Assembly: GCF_029227915.1 (NCBI RefSeq)
Contig: NC_079888.1
Location: 4,043,001-4,103,000, forward strand
Origin: Hydractinia symbiolongicarpus
Taxonomy: Eukaryota; Cnidaria; Hydrozoa; Anthoathecata; Hydractiniidae
DNA: 60,000 nucleotides
Reading direction: 5' to 3'
Under the pieces are notes generated by a model. That model was given only the letters and a program-made list of their open reading frames with translations. It did no database searches and was not told the origin of the DNA. Of this stretch, positions 11,453 to 24,246 are shown piece after piece (the first letter of the stretch is position 1; the number at the start of each line of letters is the position of its first letter). The position numbers were made by a program, and so were the translations under genes.

Positions 11453-14400
11453 GTTCAAAATATCTAATTTTCGAAGTGACCGTAATATGCAATGATGTCG
11501 CGACAAAGGTCTCAGCATTGTGATTTTAGTATTATATCTCAATCAAACAATAGAGTAGTCATGTGTTCTAATATGGTGAGTGTTAGAAATTTTAAAATAG
11601 AAGCAATCTGTGATTTACTATTTCATATATATTTTTGCCAAGATTGGCTTCAGAATATTCTAATTAATGAATAAGACGAAAATTAGATAGCAAATAGCTG
11701 ATGGTATGTACAAGAAGCAATTTTTATTGACAAAATATTTTTTTACTTCTTTAGATCGAAATGAATAATTTCGAAGGACATTAAAGTAACAAAAACTGCA
11801 TATAGCGAAAAGAAATCGTAGCGTGTTAGTGAGCGTAATTTCAGTAAAGTATTAACGTCCCAAGTTTATTATCAAAGGAAATAATCTGTTTTATTTGTAC
11901 GATTTAGAATTAAGATCAACAAAATGTAAGAACTTTATTTAATGAAGTTACATTTGTGATTTTGTAACTGAAAGTTCCTTTTTTCGGCTAGACAAAAATA
12001 AATTTTCCTGTTTCATAAACCTTTTAAATATTTCTACTACTTTTTGTTTCAGTCTAAAAATAACATTCTTGTGCCAATAATCATGAAAAGACAGTATGCC
12101 ACATCAACAAATTAGTTTTGTTCATTAAGGGTTTTTTAAACCTAATGTGTTGTTATTAAAATGCATTACAATATAAAGAGAAGTGAAACAACAATATTGC
12201 TTTAATTAGAGAGACATTATTCTTTAGAGTAAGATACCAATTTTTTTCAAAGATTTTATATTTGTTGTTCCCTCAAACTGTACCAACATTTCATCTTAAT
12301 TCATTACAATCAACCACCATAACAATCTATAAAAAGTAACTCATAACAGAAAGGAATGGTTTAATGAGAAATCGTTAAAAAAAATGATTTGTGCTTCTCT
12401 TTACAAATCTCTTCATAATTTACCAATGCAAGTGTCGTAACTTTTAACTAATTGCTTTCAGAAAGTCAAAATGTCCTTATTAAGATAAAATAAGTACCTC
12501 GCTTTTTCTGGCGAGCTATTTGATGTGCTTTGCACTACGTATCTCACCACACACATTAATAAGAATACCTAACAATATGGTTGAAAAAGTCCGATTTTTG
12601 GCTATTTCTCGAATTGGCCAAATAAAATCGCTTTGTCAAAACTCTGTAGCTATGCTTGGGCAGATGTGTAGGCCAGGTAAATAGCGTTGAAAATGCGCTA
12701 CTGGCACTTTCTGCGATGTCCGCATTTCGGAACAATCCACACGACGGCCCGCTAAGGTGCTAAAATTCGGGGAAACGGGGTGTGCCGACGTCATGAAAAA
12801 ATAGTATGTGTTAAGAATTTGAAACAAACCAAATAACCCAAGATCCGAAGTCCTAAGTCCATTTGCGATCATTGACAAATGAACTTTGCGATCATTGACA
12901 AGTGAACCTTGACAAGTTCATAATGCCTTTGTCTTTTGTGGAAACAGTGTTTATACCTGCTTGTGGAACGAACTATAAAATTCGGCCCCTTTTCCAATAA
13001 ATTAAGTCCGGGATTGTAGTTGTGTCCTTTTAATCATGCGATAGTGAGTATTTTTAATTTGTTTCTACAGAAACTGTTAGTATAATTTATTTTGCAGATA
13101 CAGGCGGAACTGATTTAGGTTGCCAACGTGTCGATCCAGCGGATAAAATTTCAGAGGCAAGATCAATTCGAGTATATTTAAACTTAAGTTCCAGATTAGC
13201 ATCCTTTAGATCAACTTATTTCCATAACTTTTTATGTGTTTTTAACACCTGGAAACTTTTTCTAACTTTCATTGTTAATCAAATTAGAGCGATTGCATCA
13301 CACAACATATAATGAAAATATTGCGACAATAGATTTTGCATTCATTTTAAGATTAGAAAATACTAGATAATCTGTTTTAGGGCCCACAAAGGCGCCTGAA
13401 ATCTGAAAAAATGACCACGCTGACGTCAGCAACAATTAGCATATTTGGAGAGTTGGGATCTAGTTAAATAATTTAACAATTTAAGTCTCCTTTAAACATT
13501 GACAATTTAAAGGTGATTTTTTTTCTCATTTTGACGGACATGATGGCTTCATTGACAAAATTTTCACTTAGGGTTTCACCAATAGTTGTGGTGAGATTTA
13601 TCAAAAATAACCAACAACAAGAATTTGAAATTACGATTGTTTAAAAGTTAAAGTAACAATCATATTTTCTTATATTTTAATTTAACATAAAAATCTCGAT
13701 TCGTGATAGCATATCAGAAACGGGGTTAAAGTTGTTTAAGAGAATATAAATAATATAAATAAAAAGAATTAATTTTAGTAAGAAAACATATTAATAGCTA
13801 GTGTCGTGTAAGAATAACATAAAATTAATCTTTCAAATACTAATTTTAATAAAAATTAGGAAAATCTTATACAAAAAATTAGCTGCATTCATATTGAGAC
13901 CAACTAATCATTTAATTTAAAAAGTTCGTCGAAGATGATTTGTTTGACAGAATAAACAAAAAGTTAAAACAATGAGGCGCTATCCTAGCAAAAAAGCTTT
14001 TAATCACAGGTATTAATACTGAGATAGACAGGATAATAAGATGTTCAGATTGAAAGAATAACGAAGATAACTGAAGATAAGTTAATTGGTATGATAGATT
14101 AATACAGATAAGTTAATCGAGCTGTGATATTTATTGTTGCATATTCAAAAAGCATTACAATTTATATTGTAACTTAATGGTTAGAACATTAAAAATCAAT
14201 GACAAAATTATTAGACTATAACAATGCAGATATTTTATAGTCAAAAAATGAAATCTGTTGTCTATACCAATAAAATTTTGACTTTGTAGACTCTACTCTC
14301 CAGTTGTGCATCGTTTTATCACACCAATTTGGGAGGCGAAAAAGAGAGGAAAATCGCATAAACATAATTATTTTGTATTGTATTTATACTTTCGGATAGA

Positions 14401-17400
14401 GAAAATTTCAGAGAAATATTTCGTCTCACAGGTTTATATCCTTTCAGTAGAAGTACGACTATTCTTATTTTGTTAAGCAACGTTTGTATCTATATTACAA
14501 ATTGATATTTAAAATTAATCTACTATAAATATAACTAAGCGTAATTGATAAAAAAGTATGAAATTTTTAGTATAATAGACCAAAACTGGGAGACTATTTC
14601 GACAATTATACAACTATATTTATGAATAAATTGAAAGAAACTGCTCTCATTTTCAGTCAATAAAGGAACCTAAGAACACGAATTTGTCCATTTTCAGTTC
14701 CTGTTTATGTTTGAACTTTCCTGCGGAAGGGAAAGTCACAGATTATTGACGAAATACAAATTAAAATTGTAAGTAAAAGAAAATTCGTTCCCATAGCAAA
14801 AAATTTTGTTGTTGCAGAGAATCAACCTTGATTCCAGGGCTCTTTATCTCTTTTTATACTCATACGCCTTGGCAATAGACTTCTTTAACACTGCCAAATA
14901 ATATAAGAGGTGTTTGCTCGATTACTGATCGTTTTTTAACAAACAAAACAAACCATCTGATGAAGTAAGAGTGGACTCAGCGATGAATAACAAAATTCTA
15001 TTGAAGAAAGCAACTTTGTTTTTAAAGAAAGCAAAATAACGGGGTGCTTCCCAAAATCAAAACAAGTTAAAGTACTTGATTAGGGTAAAGATGTTATTGA
15101 AAACCTTTTATCAGCTTGTCTTTTTACCCAAAAGAAGACTAATTTAGTTGGCTATACCGTGTTGAGCCTTTTAACTATGTAATTAAGGGTCACGTTACTG
15201 AAACTGTTTGTCCACGCTAACAAAGTTCTTGAAGACTATAAACAGATGCGATAAGACTCGAAACAGTGCAGGAGGTCTTGGGTTTCGCCCCCGGTCGAGT
15301 CATGCCAAGAACTATAAAAAAGTGTGAATGTATCCTTTCTGCTTAGCGTTCAGCATGAAAATAAGATTGATATCTTAGACTGTTGTCTAGTTGAGCGGTT
15401 GTTGTGCTTGCACAACTTTCGTAGGTTAATTGGGAGTCAACACAACCTCAAGCTCGTAACTTTTGATTGTTTTACTTTTTTGCAAAAAGGCCGTAACATG
15501 CGACTAACTAAACACTTCAGTTAACCTATTTGTATTCCTGTTTTTCGACACAGCTACTTCTATCCTCCTAGGACACGGTTATATAGCCTACGATAATGTA
15601 TCACAATTTACAACTTCCGAATGTTAAAACATTTAGCAGACAACTATGATAAATTAAAGCATTTGAGTTAAAACCATTTTAGCCATTTGGTGAAGACCTG
15701 GCGTATACAACACTAGGTTGCCTGCCTAATGCTTTTATAAATGATGACAAATCTCTCATAATATCACGGAATGTAAAAGCTGATATACATTTATCGAAAA
15801 AAGAAGCGGGTAAATTTTTCCTTAAACGGGATGTTTGGGAGGGGAAGAGGATAAAAGTAAAGTAAATAAAAATGGTTGCTGTGGAAGAAAAAAAGTTACT
15901 TAGAGAAAACTGTTAATTCTGTTGTATTTGAAACGTAGAGCGTTTTTAAGAAAAAGAAACGAATTTGGGGTTCGTTATTTTTTGAAGGTATGACAACACA
16001 TGGCAAATTTCAACGTTTTCGTAATAACTTACATAAGATTGATTGTTCGATTGTGCTTGGCTTGTTACTGGCCATCTAAAATTGTTATTTTTTTTTTTTG
16101 TTAGCAATAAAGAAATGAATAATTTGATTGTTCAGTTCTTACCCGCGTAAAAAAAGCTCGGCGTGTAATCTTAACAATTTTAACATTCGCACCCAGCCCA
16201 CGTTTATTATACTTGAAGAATGGATAAAAGATTATTATCCGTTATTGACTTTCAAACTTGTTTATGTCATTTTAAAAATGCATGGGTGTTTTAGGAAGAA
16301 TACATTTGTTTTTTGGAATGCATACATGCAATATTATAAAATTCTTATACCCACTACATGACCCCCTATGTCGTCTAATGTCTCACGCAGAGTTTATTCT
16401 ATACATATAATCATAGAGGATCAGTCTTGGTAAAAATATTTTCTGTGTGAGCTTAATCGTTAAAAACTCCTGCTGTTTACAATTGGAAAATAAATTAAAT
16501 TCTCCGCCCACTTTCTTATTCGAGTAAGAAAAAGAATGACGATATAAATATTAAAAAACACACGCAAAAAGAATAAGCTGGCTCATAGGATTCACTATAA
16601 AGTATTACCTCCATGGTAGTAAGAAGGCCGAATGAAAATATACCAAGGTATCTTTAATGTTTTAAGTTATTTCCTATAGAACCGTTTTACGCCCATTTTC
16701 GCTAAAACGCATAGTGATTTGTCACGAGGGCGTTAAATGCGCCCGTAGTGTTTTTATTTAATTTCAATCTATTCACTAACAGCTTTAGAAAACAGAACAA
16801 GCATTTTATGTAAAGTCTCTTTGAATTTGAAATTTGTCTAAAATTCCATTAGCTATCGGTTTTTCAAGTTAAATTACCATAGTTCTAAATAGAATTTAAG
16901 ATTCTACCAACATGAAAATATAATACTGGGATACATTCAAAAACCTGATATTTTTCGATACACTAAAAATATTGTTGCGCTATGGGTGTCTGGAAACAGG
17001 ATTTTAAGTAATTCTATTTCACCATACGAATTATGCTAAACAAACCATTTTAAACATTATATTGGATATCTAAAATTGTTTGATAGTAAGCCTTCATCAA
17101 CTGAATGTGCTTCCAAATTAACTTTCTTTGTCATGGCAATAACTAAACGCGAGGAATTCATTTAACAGAGAAGGCGTGCAACCAACCCTTATTAAAATTA
17201 ATTGAAATTAAAACTTTAATCAAGTTATAAATAAATTCTTGGGACGATGAGGTGAAATACTAGCCATCCAGCTAGTGTTGTATAAAATACGTAGATACTT
17301 GGTTACGTCAAATGTTTTACTAACTAACGTCGAAAATAACTCATTTCCAACTGACTAATTAGTTTATTCATTTATCCTCTCACTATGCACTGTTGTTAGT

Positions 17401-17591
17401 AATTCTACACTGTAATATTACAATTTTTTACCCGGAGAAGAGGGGACATTGAAGTTGTTGTCAAAGTTTAAATATGACAGCCTGAATGGTAAACAAACAC
17501 GGAAAAAAGTTCACAAACACAAAACAGAAGTAAACAGAAATACTGTACGTTCAAAAAAAGGTTTTATTTATAACTATCAGTAAATCTCTTT
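11453..17591. other. Long AT-rich stretch without a supported gene
   Basis: No frame longer than 80 codons and no recognisable domain. Small structures seen: a 23-bp direct duplication containing GCGATCATTGACAA at 12862-12906, a GC-richer block at 12600-12860 of repeat-like character, and a tRNA B-box-like string GGTTTCGCCCCCGG near 15281 followed by GTCATGCCAAGAACTATAAA, which could be a SINE fragment. Nothing here was judged coding. Confidence 0.4.
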
Positions 17592-18349
17592 AATAATAGC
17601 CGTATTTTGTCTGTCTGTCCGCGAGAGCCGCGTCCCGTAACGGAATCACGAAATTTTTATAATGCGCACCAATACCAAATGCGATATATTTTTACCGACT
17701 TTGTTTTGACCGCTCGCGCGTGGAACACCATTCACAACGCCTGATTCTTTTAAAAAAACCAAGATTTTCGCGACCAGAAAGAATCCAAGATTTTAGGCCA
17801 TTTTGATAATGGTCGTGTTTGTGGTCAGTGTGTGAGGTTTGTAGGCCTGTTTGACTTTTTTATCTTCTAAAAGCCTTATATATTTGTAATATTTGTTTTC
17901 TGTTTGTTTTCAATGTTAGGATAAATATATTGTCACGTTTTTTAGCCACGTACAGATCTTAAACGCACCAGTTTAAGGATGTTTGGCTAGGAACGAAGAT
18001 TAGCTAGCTATAGCTACTAGCTAGCTAGAGCCTCACTTATTGCTATTCTGTTTGGTATAAGAGCTTTTTATCCTAGCCAACATTTATTTTTATGTTGAGG
18101 CTGTGGCTATTTAGCTAGCTCCTTAAAAAGTGAAAGTATAAAAATGCAGTTTGGCTACAACAATATTCTTAAGCAATATATAATTTTTATGCTAAATGCA
18201 TTTAGCTAGCTAGGTATAGCTACATATTTTATTATTTTTCTGCAAACTTTTTCTGCAAATGAAATGGCTGAGTGATTGTTTTGGCTGGACGAGTAACGAC
18301 AGGCTGTTCCCTGTGTTTTTATTTAAACCGAAGTTGTAATGAACATTTT

Positions 18350-19200
18350 GGAAAAGGGTAATACGCCTTATGCGCCTGTTTAACTGTGTTTAACTGTACT
18401 AAGCGGTTAGCCCAGTGTTAAAAACAGACTGTTTTTTGTAAAAGGCTGTTACGCCTATGGGCATGTGCAACACCGTTTACCTGTATATACTAAGGTCAGC
18501 CCACCACTGTGACAATTAATTTTTAAACTTTCTTGGGAATCACGCCTGGACTAACCGCTCAGCCCTGTGTCTGCGAGAAAGTTTTTTTAAAAAGGGTATT
18601 ACTCCTATACGCTGTACAACACGGTTTAACTGTACTAAGCGCTCAGCCCAGTGTCACGATTAATTTTTTAACTTTTAAAAAGACTTTTCCACAAAATAAA
18701 ATAATATTGACCGATTGTTTTTGCTATGACAGGGTAACAACGGTTTGTAAACTCTGTTTTCATATCAGCTATTGTTGCGGGAAAGTAATTTAACAAAAAT
18801 ATGTTACAGTCGCACACTATAATGGTGTATGCGCTTATCTTGATTTACGCCTGTGCAACACGGTTTAACTGTACTAAGCGTTCAGCTCAGTGTCACGATT
18901 AATTTTTTAACTTGCGCAAAAAGTTATTCCGCAAAATGAAATAAAATTGACGATTGTTTTTGCTATGATGGAGTAACAACACTTTGTAAACTCTGTTTTT
19001 ATGTGAGTTATCGTTGCGGGAAAGTTATTTTTTGAAAAATATGTTACAGTCGCACACTATAATGGTGTATGCGCTTCAAATGATTAACGACATACTGTAT
19101 ACCTGTACTAAAGCGCTCCACCTGATCGTGTGGGACAGTTTACAGCTCTTATTAAGCGCTCCACAGAGTGTTCAATGCCGGATCACACCTTTACTTGTGG
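18350..19200 (+). repeat. Degenerate ~240-bp tandem array
   Basis: A block with ACGCCTGTGCAACACGGTTT, ACTGTACTAAGCG, CAGCCCAGTGTCACGATTAA and GTTACAGTCGCACACTATAA recurs with a period near 240 bp. The best two units run about 18600-18840 and 18840-19075, with more diverged units before (from about 18360) and after. No reading frame is conserved across units. Confidence 0.7.
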
Positions 19201-19203
19201 CTT

Positions 19204-19227
19204 AACCCGGCGTTTCGACGCCGGGTT
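19204..19227. repeat. 10-bp hairpin with TTCG loop
   Basis: AACCCGGCGT and its reverse complement ACGCCGGGTT flank TTCG. In RNA this would be a stable 10-bp stem capped by a UUCG tetraloop. A diverged inverted copy (ACCCGGCGTCGAAACGCTGGGT) lies at 21998-22027 beside another member of the same repeat family, so the hairpin belongs to the element end. Confidence 0.85.
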
Positions 19228-19238
19228 TCCCGGCTATC

Positions 19239-19416
19239 TCTATTATAATAGCCGTATTCCGTCTGTCTGTCTCTGCGCGTACCCCCCGCTGAGTTAGAAA
19301 ATGATGTTACGGAAACACGAATGTCAAATGCGATATATTTTTATTCACTTTGTTGCGACGGGTAAATATAAAGGACGGGCAGACCCGTAGATTTTTCCAC
19401 GGGCAACGACTAGTCT
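19239..19416 (+). repeat. CTGTCTGTC/CCACGGGC repeat family, copy 3
   Basis: Begins CTATTATAATAGCCGTATTC with CTGTCTGTCTC and ends TTTTTCCACGGGCAACGACTAGT. It directly abuts the next copy, so two members sit head to tail. Confidence 0.7.
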
Positions 19417-19418
19417 AT

Positions 19419-19556
19419 TTTATAATACCCTTATACGTCTGCCTGTCTGTCTGTCACGCAAAATGGTAGCTTAGCTGCGCAATAGCGAGAACAAGCAAAT
19501 GCGGTGTAAAAATGACGGGATAACCCATGGATTTTCCACGGGCCAACGACTGGTGA
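19419..19556 (+). repeat. CTGTCTGTC/CCACGGGC repeat family, copy 4
   Basis: Begins ATAATACCCTTATACGTCTG with CTGTCTGTCTGTC, shares AAATGGTAGCTTAGCTGCGC with the copy at 11312, and ends TTTTCCACGGGCCAACGACTG. Confidence 0.7.
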
Positions 19557-21164
19557 TATCATAATAAAATAGTATATTGGATTTATATTTTTGATCACAT
19601 CTTGTTTGTTCCATAAAAGACATGTCTTTTATCCAGGAACAGTTTCATGTTCTGCTTCCATTTTGTTTATTGATACGTCTAACGAGTTCAAAAAATGCAA
19701 TTATTTGATTGGTTTACAGCTCATTAAAATGGAACTTTGAAGACATGCTAATCGGTTTGGAAAGCCATACATTCGGCTGTACGTAACGACTTACATCAAT
19801 TTTAGCGTGGGGAACGTAAGTAATTTTTATCTTACGTACAAAGAAAAAAAAAGTGTAATTACAAACTATTTCTTAAAATAGCTAAATACGAAAAAATATC
19901 ATAATAACACGTGTTCAACTTATTTTTTTCGTTTTTCATAGATTTTTGACCAACCCTCGATTTCCCGGACACCTGAGTTTTCTAACTTTTTTTCTCCGTT
20001 TCTTCGGATCCAAGAAACAGGGTACTAGTAGGTTGCCGAGGCAAAGGTATTAAGCACGCCACGGAAAGGGAACGGCAAAAGCAGGCAAGGAAACAGGAAG
20101 AGGAATCAGCAAGGCAGGGGTAGGCAAGACATAGAGGCACAGGCAAAGAAGGCATGCACCAGAAAAGGCATAGGAAGGGTAGTTCAAATCATTTTTTAAT
20201 GTGGCGACAGCAGCGCCATCTTTTGGCTGCAGGACTAATTACCTTTAAATAACTCGTTGCTATCGTGAAAAAGTAGCAGCGGCATTGTTGTATAAGAGTA
20301 AAAGAGCCTGGATCAGAAGTACGAAATTGCAAAGGCAAATCTCTGGTGTATACTATTTAAATCTCATCCCTGTCAAGATGCCTGGTTTTATAGAATGTTT
20401 CAGGTAATTTGAATTAATTTCAATATGACTTCTCGTGTATATCGTATGATATGCTATGTAATCCTATTTGAATCTTAAATCGAACGTTTCTTTCATTTTT
20501 CGGATTACATACCCTTACGTCGCGTTTCTTACGCGCAAACAATTTTACTCAAAAGAAAACCTGACGTAGCAGCTTAAGGTGGAATTAAGATGTGACGTAG
20601 TGGTGTCACATGTTACGCTAATTTTATAAATAACGAAAGAGAATAAATAAACATCTTCCTTTACGTACGATCTAACTTAAAAACAATAAGTGATTGTGAA
20701 AGTAGCTTTATTAAAATGGTACCAAGAACAAATAGAAAAATAGATTTCGAGAGCACAAAAATGAAAATTTGGCTATTGTGGAATCCTCAATCCACATAAA
20801 TAACGATTCTAATTTGTTTTGTGAACTTTCAAGCTCGGTCTGTACTTTTGGCCTTGGGTTTCGTATTTTACAGCACAAAATTGCAGCCGGCCAGTATCCG
20901 TATAAATACTTTTCTCTGTCCCTCGCAACGTCCAACAATACTTTGACATCGGTCAATATTTCCCGGAAATGTCCTCATAAACACTATAGGATTATTATTA
21001 CTACCAGTACTAACTTTTTGTTGACAGTCTGTAGATTTAACACAGCAGATTTTGCCACGGATTAATAAAAATGTAAGAACAACCTTATTACAGATACGGA
21101 TTCTACAAAAAACGCAAAAACGTGGATAAGAAGAATTTAGTAAGTAATTAAGTAACTAACGGGT
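19557..21164. other. No gene recognised; purine-rich AGGCAA-type stretch
   Basis: AT-rich apart from 20030-20185, which is purine-rich and repeats degenerate AGGCAA/AAAGGCA units on the plus strand, perhaps an old minisatellite. Frames of 81 and 98 codons overlapping on opposite strands at 20711-21065 have no recognisable content. Confidence 0.35.
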
Positions 21165-21393
21165 TAAGTTTTACCGTCTTTGAGGATTCCATCCTAACGA
21201 ATGCCTCTTGCTCCCCTTCGACTGTAACTATAGCATTGGTTTAACTTGCTTGACTGCCACACAAACCAGTTAGCGGTCAGTAAATGGCACCAAATGGGCT
21301 GACAGTACTGCATTTAAAGTGCGCTGGAGTTGGGACTCGAACCTGACACCTTATCATCACAAGTCGAATGCGCTACCACTACACCATCTCCGC
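21165..21393 (-). mobile_element. tRNA-derived SINE-like element
   Basis: Read on the minus strand from 21393 it starts like a tRNA, with an A box TGGTGTAGTGG and a B box GGTTCGAGTCC (21333-21343), the two internal promoter parts of RNA polymerase III. The D arm can pair, but the acceptor and T stems pair poorly and no anticodon stem forms, so this is not a working tRNA. The tRNA-like part (21324-21393) runs on into a ~150-bp body, as in SINEs. The 3' end, near TTACTTAATTACTTACT, is approximate. Confidence 0.6.
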
Positions 21394-21879
21394 TTAAATT
21401 TCAATAAAGAAACAAGTATAGACAAACTAAAAATCAGCTAAATTGCAATATTATAAGCATAAGAACACTCAGATTCAGCTAAAAATTTAGACGTTCTCAT
21501 AAAAAAAATGTAAATAGTTAAACAAAACTCAGATTTCTTATTATCATTGATTGTTTATTTCAACCGACGGGCGAGAGAAAATAAATAAAAAATCGACTTA
21601 CTGAAACATCTTAAAATTTAATTTTCTCGTCATAAATCTATTCTTGTTAAACTTTTTTTAAAAGACGCGCTTAGTTAATCATCGGAATGTTAACTGTCTG
21701 TAACTTTGTCCGTGCACGTATTTCTAATGAAGTAATTGCATTGAGAAATTAGTAGAAGTTAATTATCAATGACCTTTGTATGAGAAATTTTATATATTAA
21801 AGTAAGGATTCTGTAAATAAATGCAAGGGACGATCAGCTTTAGATGCGCGCAGCCAATTTGAACCATTCTGTTGATATT

Positions 21880-21998
21880 ATAGACTAGTCGTCAACCCGT
21901 GAAAAAATCCACGGGATCGCCAATCCTTTAATTATCGGATTTTGTATTTTCGTGTCAGGCAGACAAACAGACAGACGACGGCTATTATTAGAGAGACT
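21880..21998 (-). repeat. CTGTCTGTC/CCACGGGC repeat family, inverted copy
   Basis: On the plus strand it reads GACTAGTCGTCAACCCGTG, then ATCCACGGGATCGCC, and ends AGACAAACAGACAGACGACGG then CTATTATTAG, the reverse complement of the family. It is followed by the hairpin-bearing end segment and by a decayed transposase. Confidence 0.65.
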
Positions 21999-22052
21999 AT
22001 AGGAGACCCGGCGTCGAAACGCTGGGTTCAGCCACCAGTAATTAGGCGTTGA

Positions 22053-22985
22053 TCACCAGGTTAGGCGCTTAATTGCAGGTACACCTTTCTGCATTTCTAT
22101 ATGGAGTGCTGTAGTTAACATACCCACAAATCCAGAGAGTGCACACAGTGTTATAGCGTTTCGGGTTATATTTATTTTCCAAAAATACTTTCCCCGCAAA
22201 TTTAGCCTCTTGTTACCCCTGCCATAGCGACATTGCGCTGATAGATTTCCATTACTGTCATAGCTATGTTGTTGAAGGAGGTTAAGAAGCCCTGAATTCA
22301 CCAGCATGCCACTGTCATGATGTTTTCCCTCTATAGGATCAAACATACTAGCCATTTGGTGTTACTACTTATTGAAACCTAAGGACGTGTACTCTTTTAT
22401 GTCCATTGTAGACTATGCGCTGATACTCACCTGGCCGACTAACTGGTCTGACAGTTTCATCAATAAAGCCCCAACAGTTTTTAAGTGGTGCACCCTTGTC
22501 ATGAACTTTGTTAGCAAAAACTTCTAGACAATCTCGTGTAAGTCAAACTTGGTTGAAAGAACTTAGTAAATGACCCCAGTGTATAAAAATAACATTTTTC
22601 ATATGCTGCAAAATGATGCACAGTTCAGGTATAGATCTACCAAAACGAGGGACCATGTCAAGGTATCTGCAGGGATAAGCAAACCGTTTTAGTAGGATGC
22701 ATAGTGCTTCTATGGATGTGCATACAGTGCCATTACAACAGCAAATATGATTTGGTATTTGTAAAGCATCATTGAGTCTTTAAATATCATTCTTAAAAAC
22801 ACGAAATTCAGTTCTGCACTCATCATCACATAGTAGTTCACGATTAAATCTATCATACAGCCAATAGGGTATTTCTGGATTTTTGGTGAGTTAAGATCAT
22901 ACAAAAGCACAAATTCATCATCAGTGATCAAATTATCGTCATAAGCTAACAGCAACGATTCTCTAACGGTTTTTAACTTAGGCAT
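22053..22985 (-). pseudogene. Decayed PIF/Harbinger-type DDE transposase
   Basis: On the minus strand, fragments in order resemble a DDE_Tnp_4-type transposase. They are a start region with VRESLLLAYDDNLI and DDEFVLLYDLN, then EALCILLKRFAYPCRYLDMV and PRFGRSIPELCII, then HDKGAPLKNCWGFIDETVRP with VYNGHKRVH, then MFDPIEGKHHDSGML and SGLLNLLQQHSYDSNGN. Frames change between blocks and in-frame stops interrupt it, so it is not functional. The first catalytic Asp region (FID) and the HDS region survive. It seems to be an old remnant of an element, with no inverted ends found. Confidence 0.7.
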
Positions 22986-23689
22986 TTTTTAGTTGTTGTT
23001 TTTCACTCGCTACCTTCGGTATTAATTTCTCCCGCCAAAAAGTCTTAAATTAATTTTACGGAGACGAGAACCGCGACTGGAACGGCTTGTTCCAGTTCTT
23101 TATACATCGCCGTTGCCGTTCCGGTTTTCCGATTATAAATTCGCTATTATTGAAGATGCAAACGACTTTTAAGAAAACTTTATAAAACGTCTTGGATTGA
23201 AGAGTTGAGAAGCCAAAAAAAGTGGAAACTCATTAGATAAAAGCTGTCATGATCTAATTGAAAGTAATTTTTCTGTTGCATTATAGTTTATCAATTACAA
23301 AACAGAGCATCGGTTCGTTTGTTATTTATTTGTATAAACTATTCTCTTTGTATGCAACTAAACTAAATAGTGTCTGAATGATTGTCAGTTTTAAAAAATT
23401 GATGCAGTAGTAATGTTAGCGGGACATTTTGAGGCTTCTTCAACATACAAAGTATTCACTCGCCTGTGTAAGAATAACGAAAATCAGAATAAGATCGACT
23501 GCCTCACCCATGGCTTTTCTTTGTTTTTTTCTGTTTTTTTATTTGTTACTTCAGCTCTGTGGCATATTATGTAATAATCAGAAAGGGAAAATCGTGCGTT
23601 TCATATATTTATAAATTAAAACTAGTGACGGAAACATTTCTAGATATAGGGTGTTTGTTGAATGTTCAGTGATTGGTAATTAGGAACAT
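22986..23689. other. No gene recognised
   Basis: AT-rich apart from a GC-richer block at about 23055-23130 with repeated TGGAACGG/CCGTTCCGG strings in inverted order, probably part of a repeat. No coding signal. Confidence 0.35.
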
Positions 23690-24097
23690 CATTGTTACAT
23701 TAATACGATGACCATAATTAATCTGAACAATTATACTTAATATCAATGTTATATAATCCTTGTTTCTATGTGAAGGGCTTTTCTGTGGCGTAACGTATTT
23801 ATAAAGAGATCATATAAATAAACCGATGCCAAAAAGTTGATCTATGTAAAATTAACAAATGAAAAGATATAACGGACTTTAACGTCTTTTCTTGAAAAGA
23901 TTTTTCCTGTTTATATAAGGTGTTTTATTTAATAAAGGTTTAAAAATTGTTTTTTCCTTTCTATTCGTTGTCAGTTGCTGAGTAACCTTGGTGCTAATAT
24001 TGTCAGGGGGGATTGCAGTCAGAATTCGTCGACTCAATTGATTGGACTTTAGGAATTTAGCCTTAAAGCTGGGCGAAAGGAAAAATTTAAACCACAC
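23690..24097 (-). repeat. KEGTIF-family segment A (inverted relative of 38.0 kb)
   Basis: The minus strand carries a 72-codon open frame ending QQLTTNRKEKTIF and NKTPYINRKNLFKKRR. Its DNA is clearly homologous to 37950-38350 on the plus strand, including the non-coding stretch ATGATCTCTTTATAAATAC followed by GCCACAGAAA and, further on, AGATTAATTATGGTC. A third, shorter relative lies at 28745-28870. Whether this is a decayed peptide gene or a transposon-borne frame is not clear. No signal peptide is visible in this copy. Confidence 0.55.
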
Positions 24098-24246
24098 ATA
24101 TTTTGTCCAAGATTGTGGTGTGATCTCTCTGCGATATCGGATATGTCAAACTGTGAAATAATTGTTAATTAATACAATTTAGTACACTTTTTTATCGCAA
24201 TATTTCTGATTCCTGTTAGTTAATGCGAAGGTTAAGATTCGGAGTT

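Larger units (their letters stand above)
17592..19238 (+). repeat. Long member of the CTGTCTGTC family with tandem array
   Basis: Starts AATAATAGCCGTATTTTGTC then CTGTCTGTCC, and shares CAAATGCGATATATTTTTA with the copy at 19239. Its right half is a tandem array, and it ends with the hairpin at 19204-19227 followed by CTCTATTATAATAGCCG. The order of a family-specific start, an internal array and a hairpin just before the end resembles Helitron-type elements, but no CTRR end was identified and this class is inference. Confidence 0.45.

Noticed and set aside
12636-12878. 80-codon minus-strand frame
   Set aside because: GC-richer repeat-like block with no recognisable protein and no splice context.
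21324-21393. Functional tRNA gene
   Set aside because: A and B boxes are good, but acceptor, anticodon and T stems do not pair. Treated as a SINE head.
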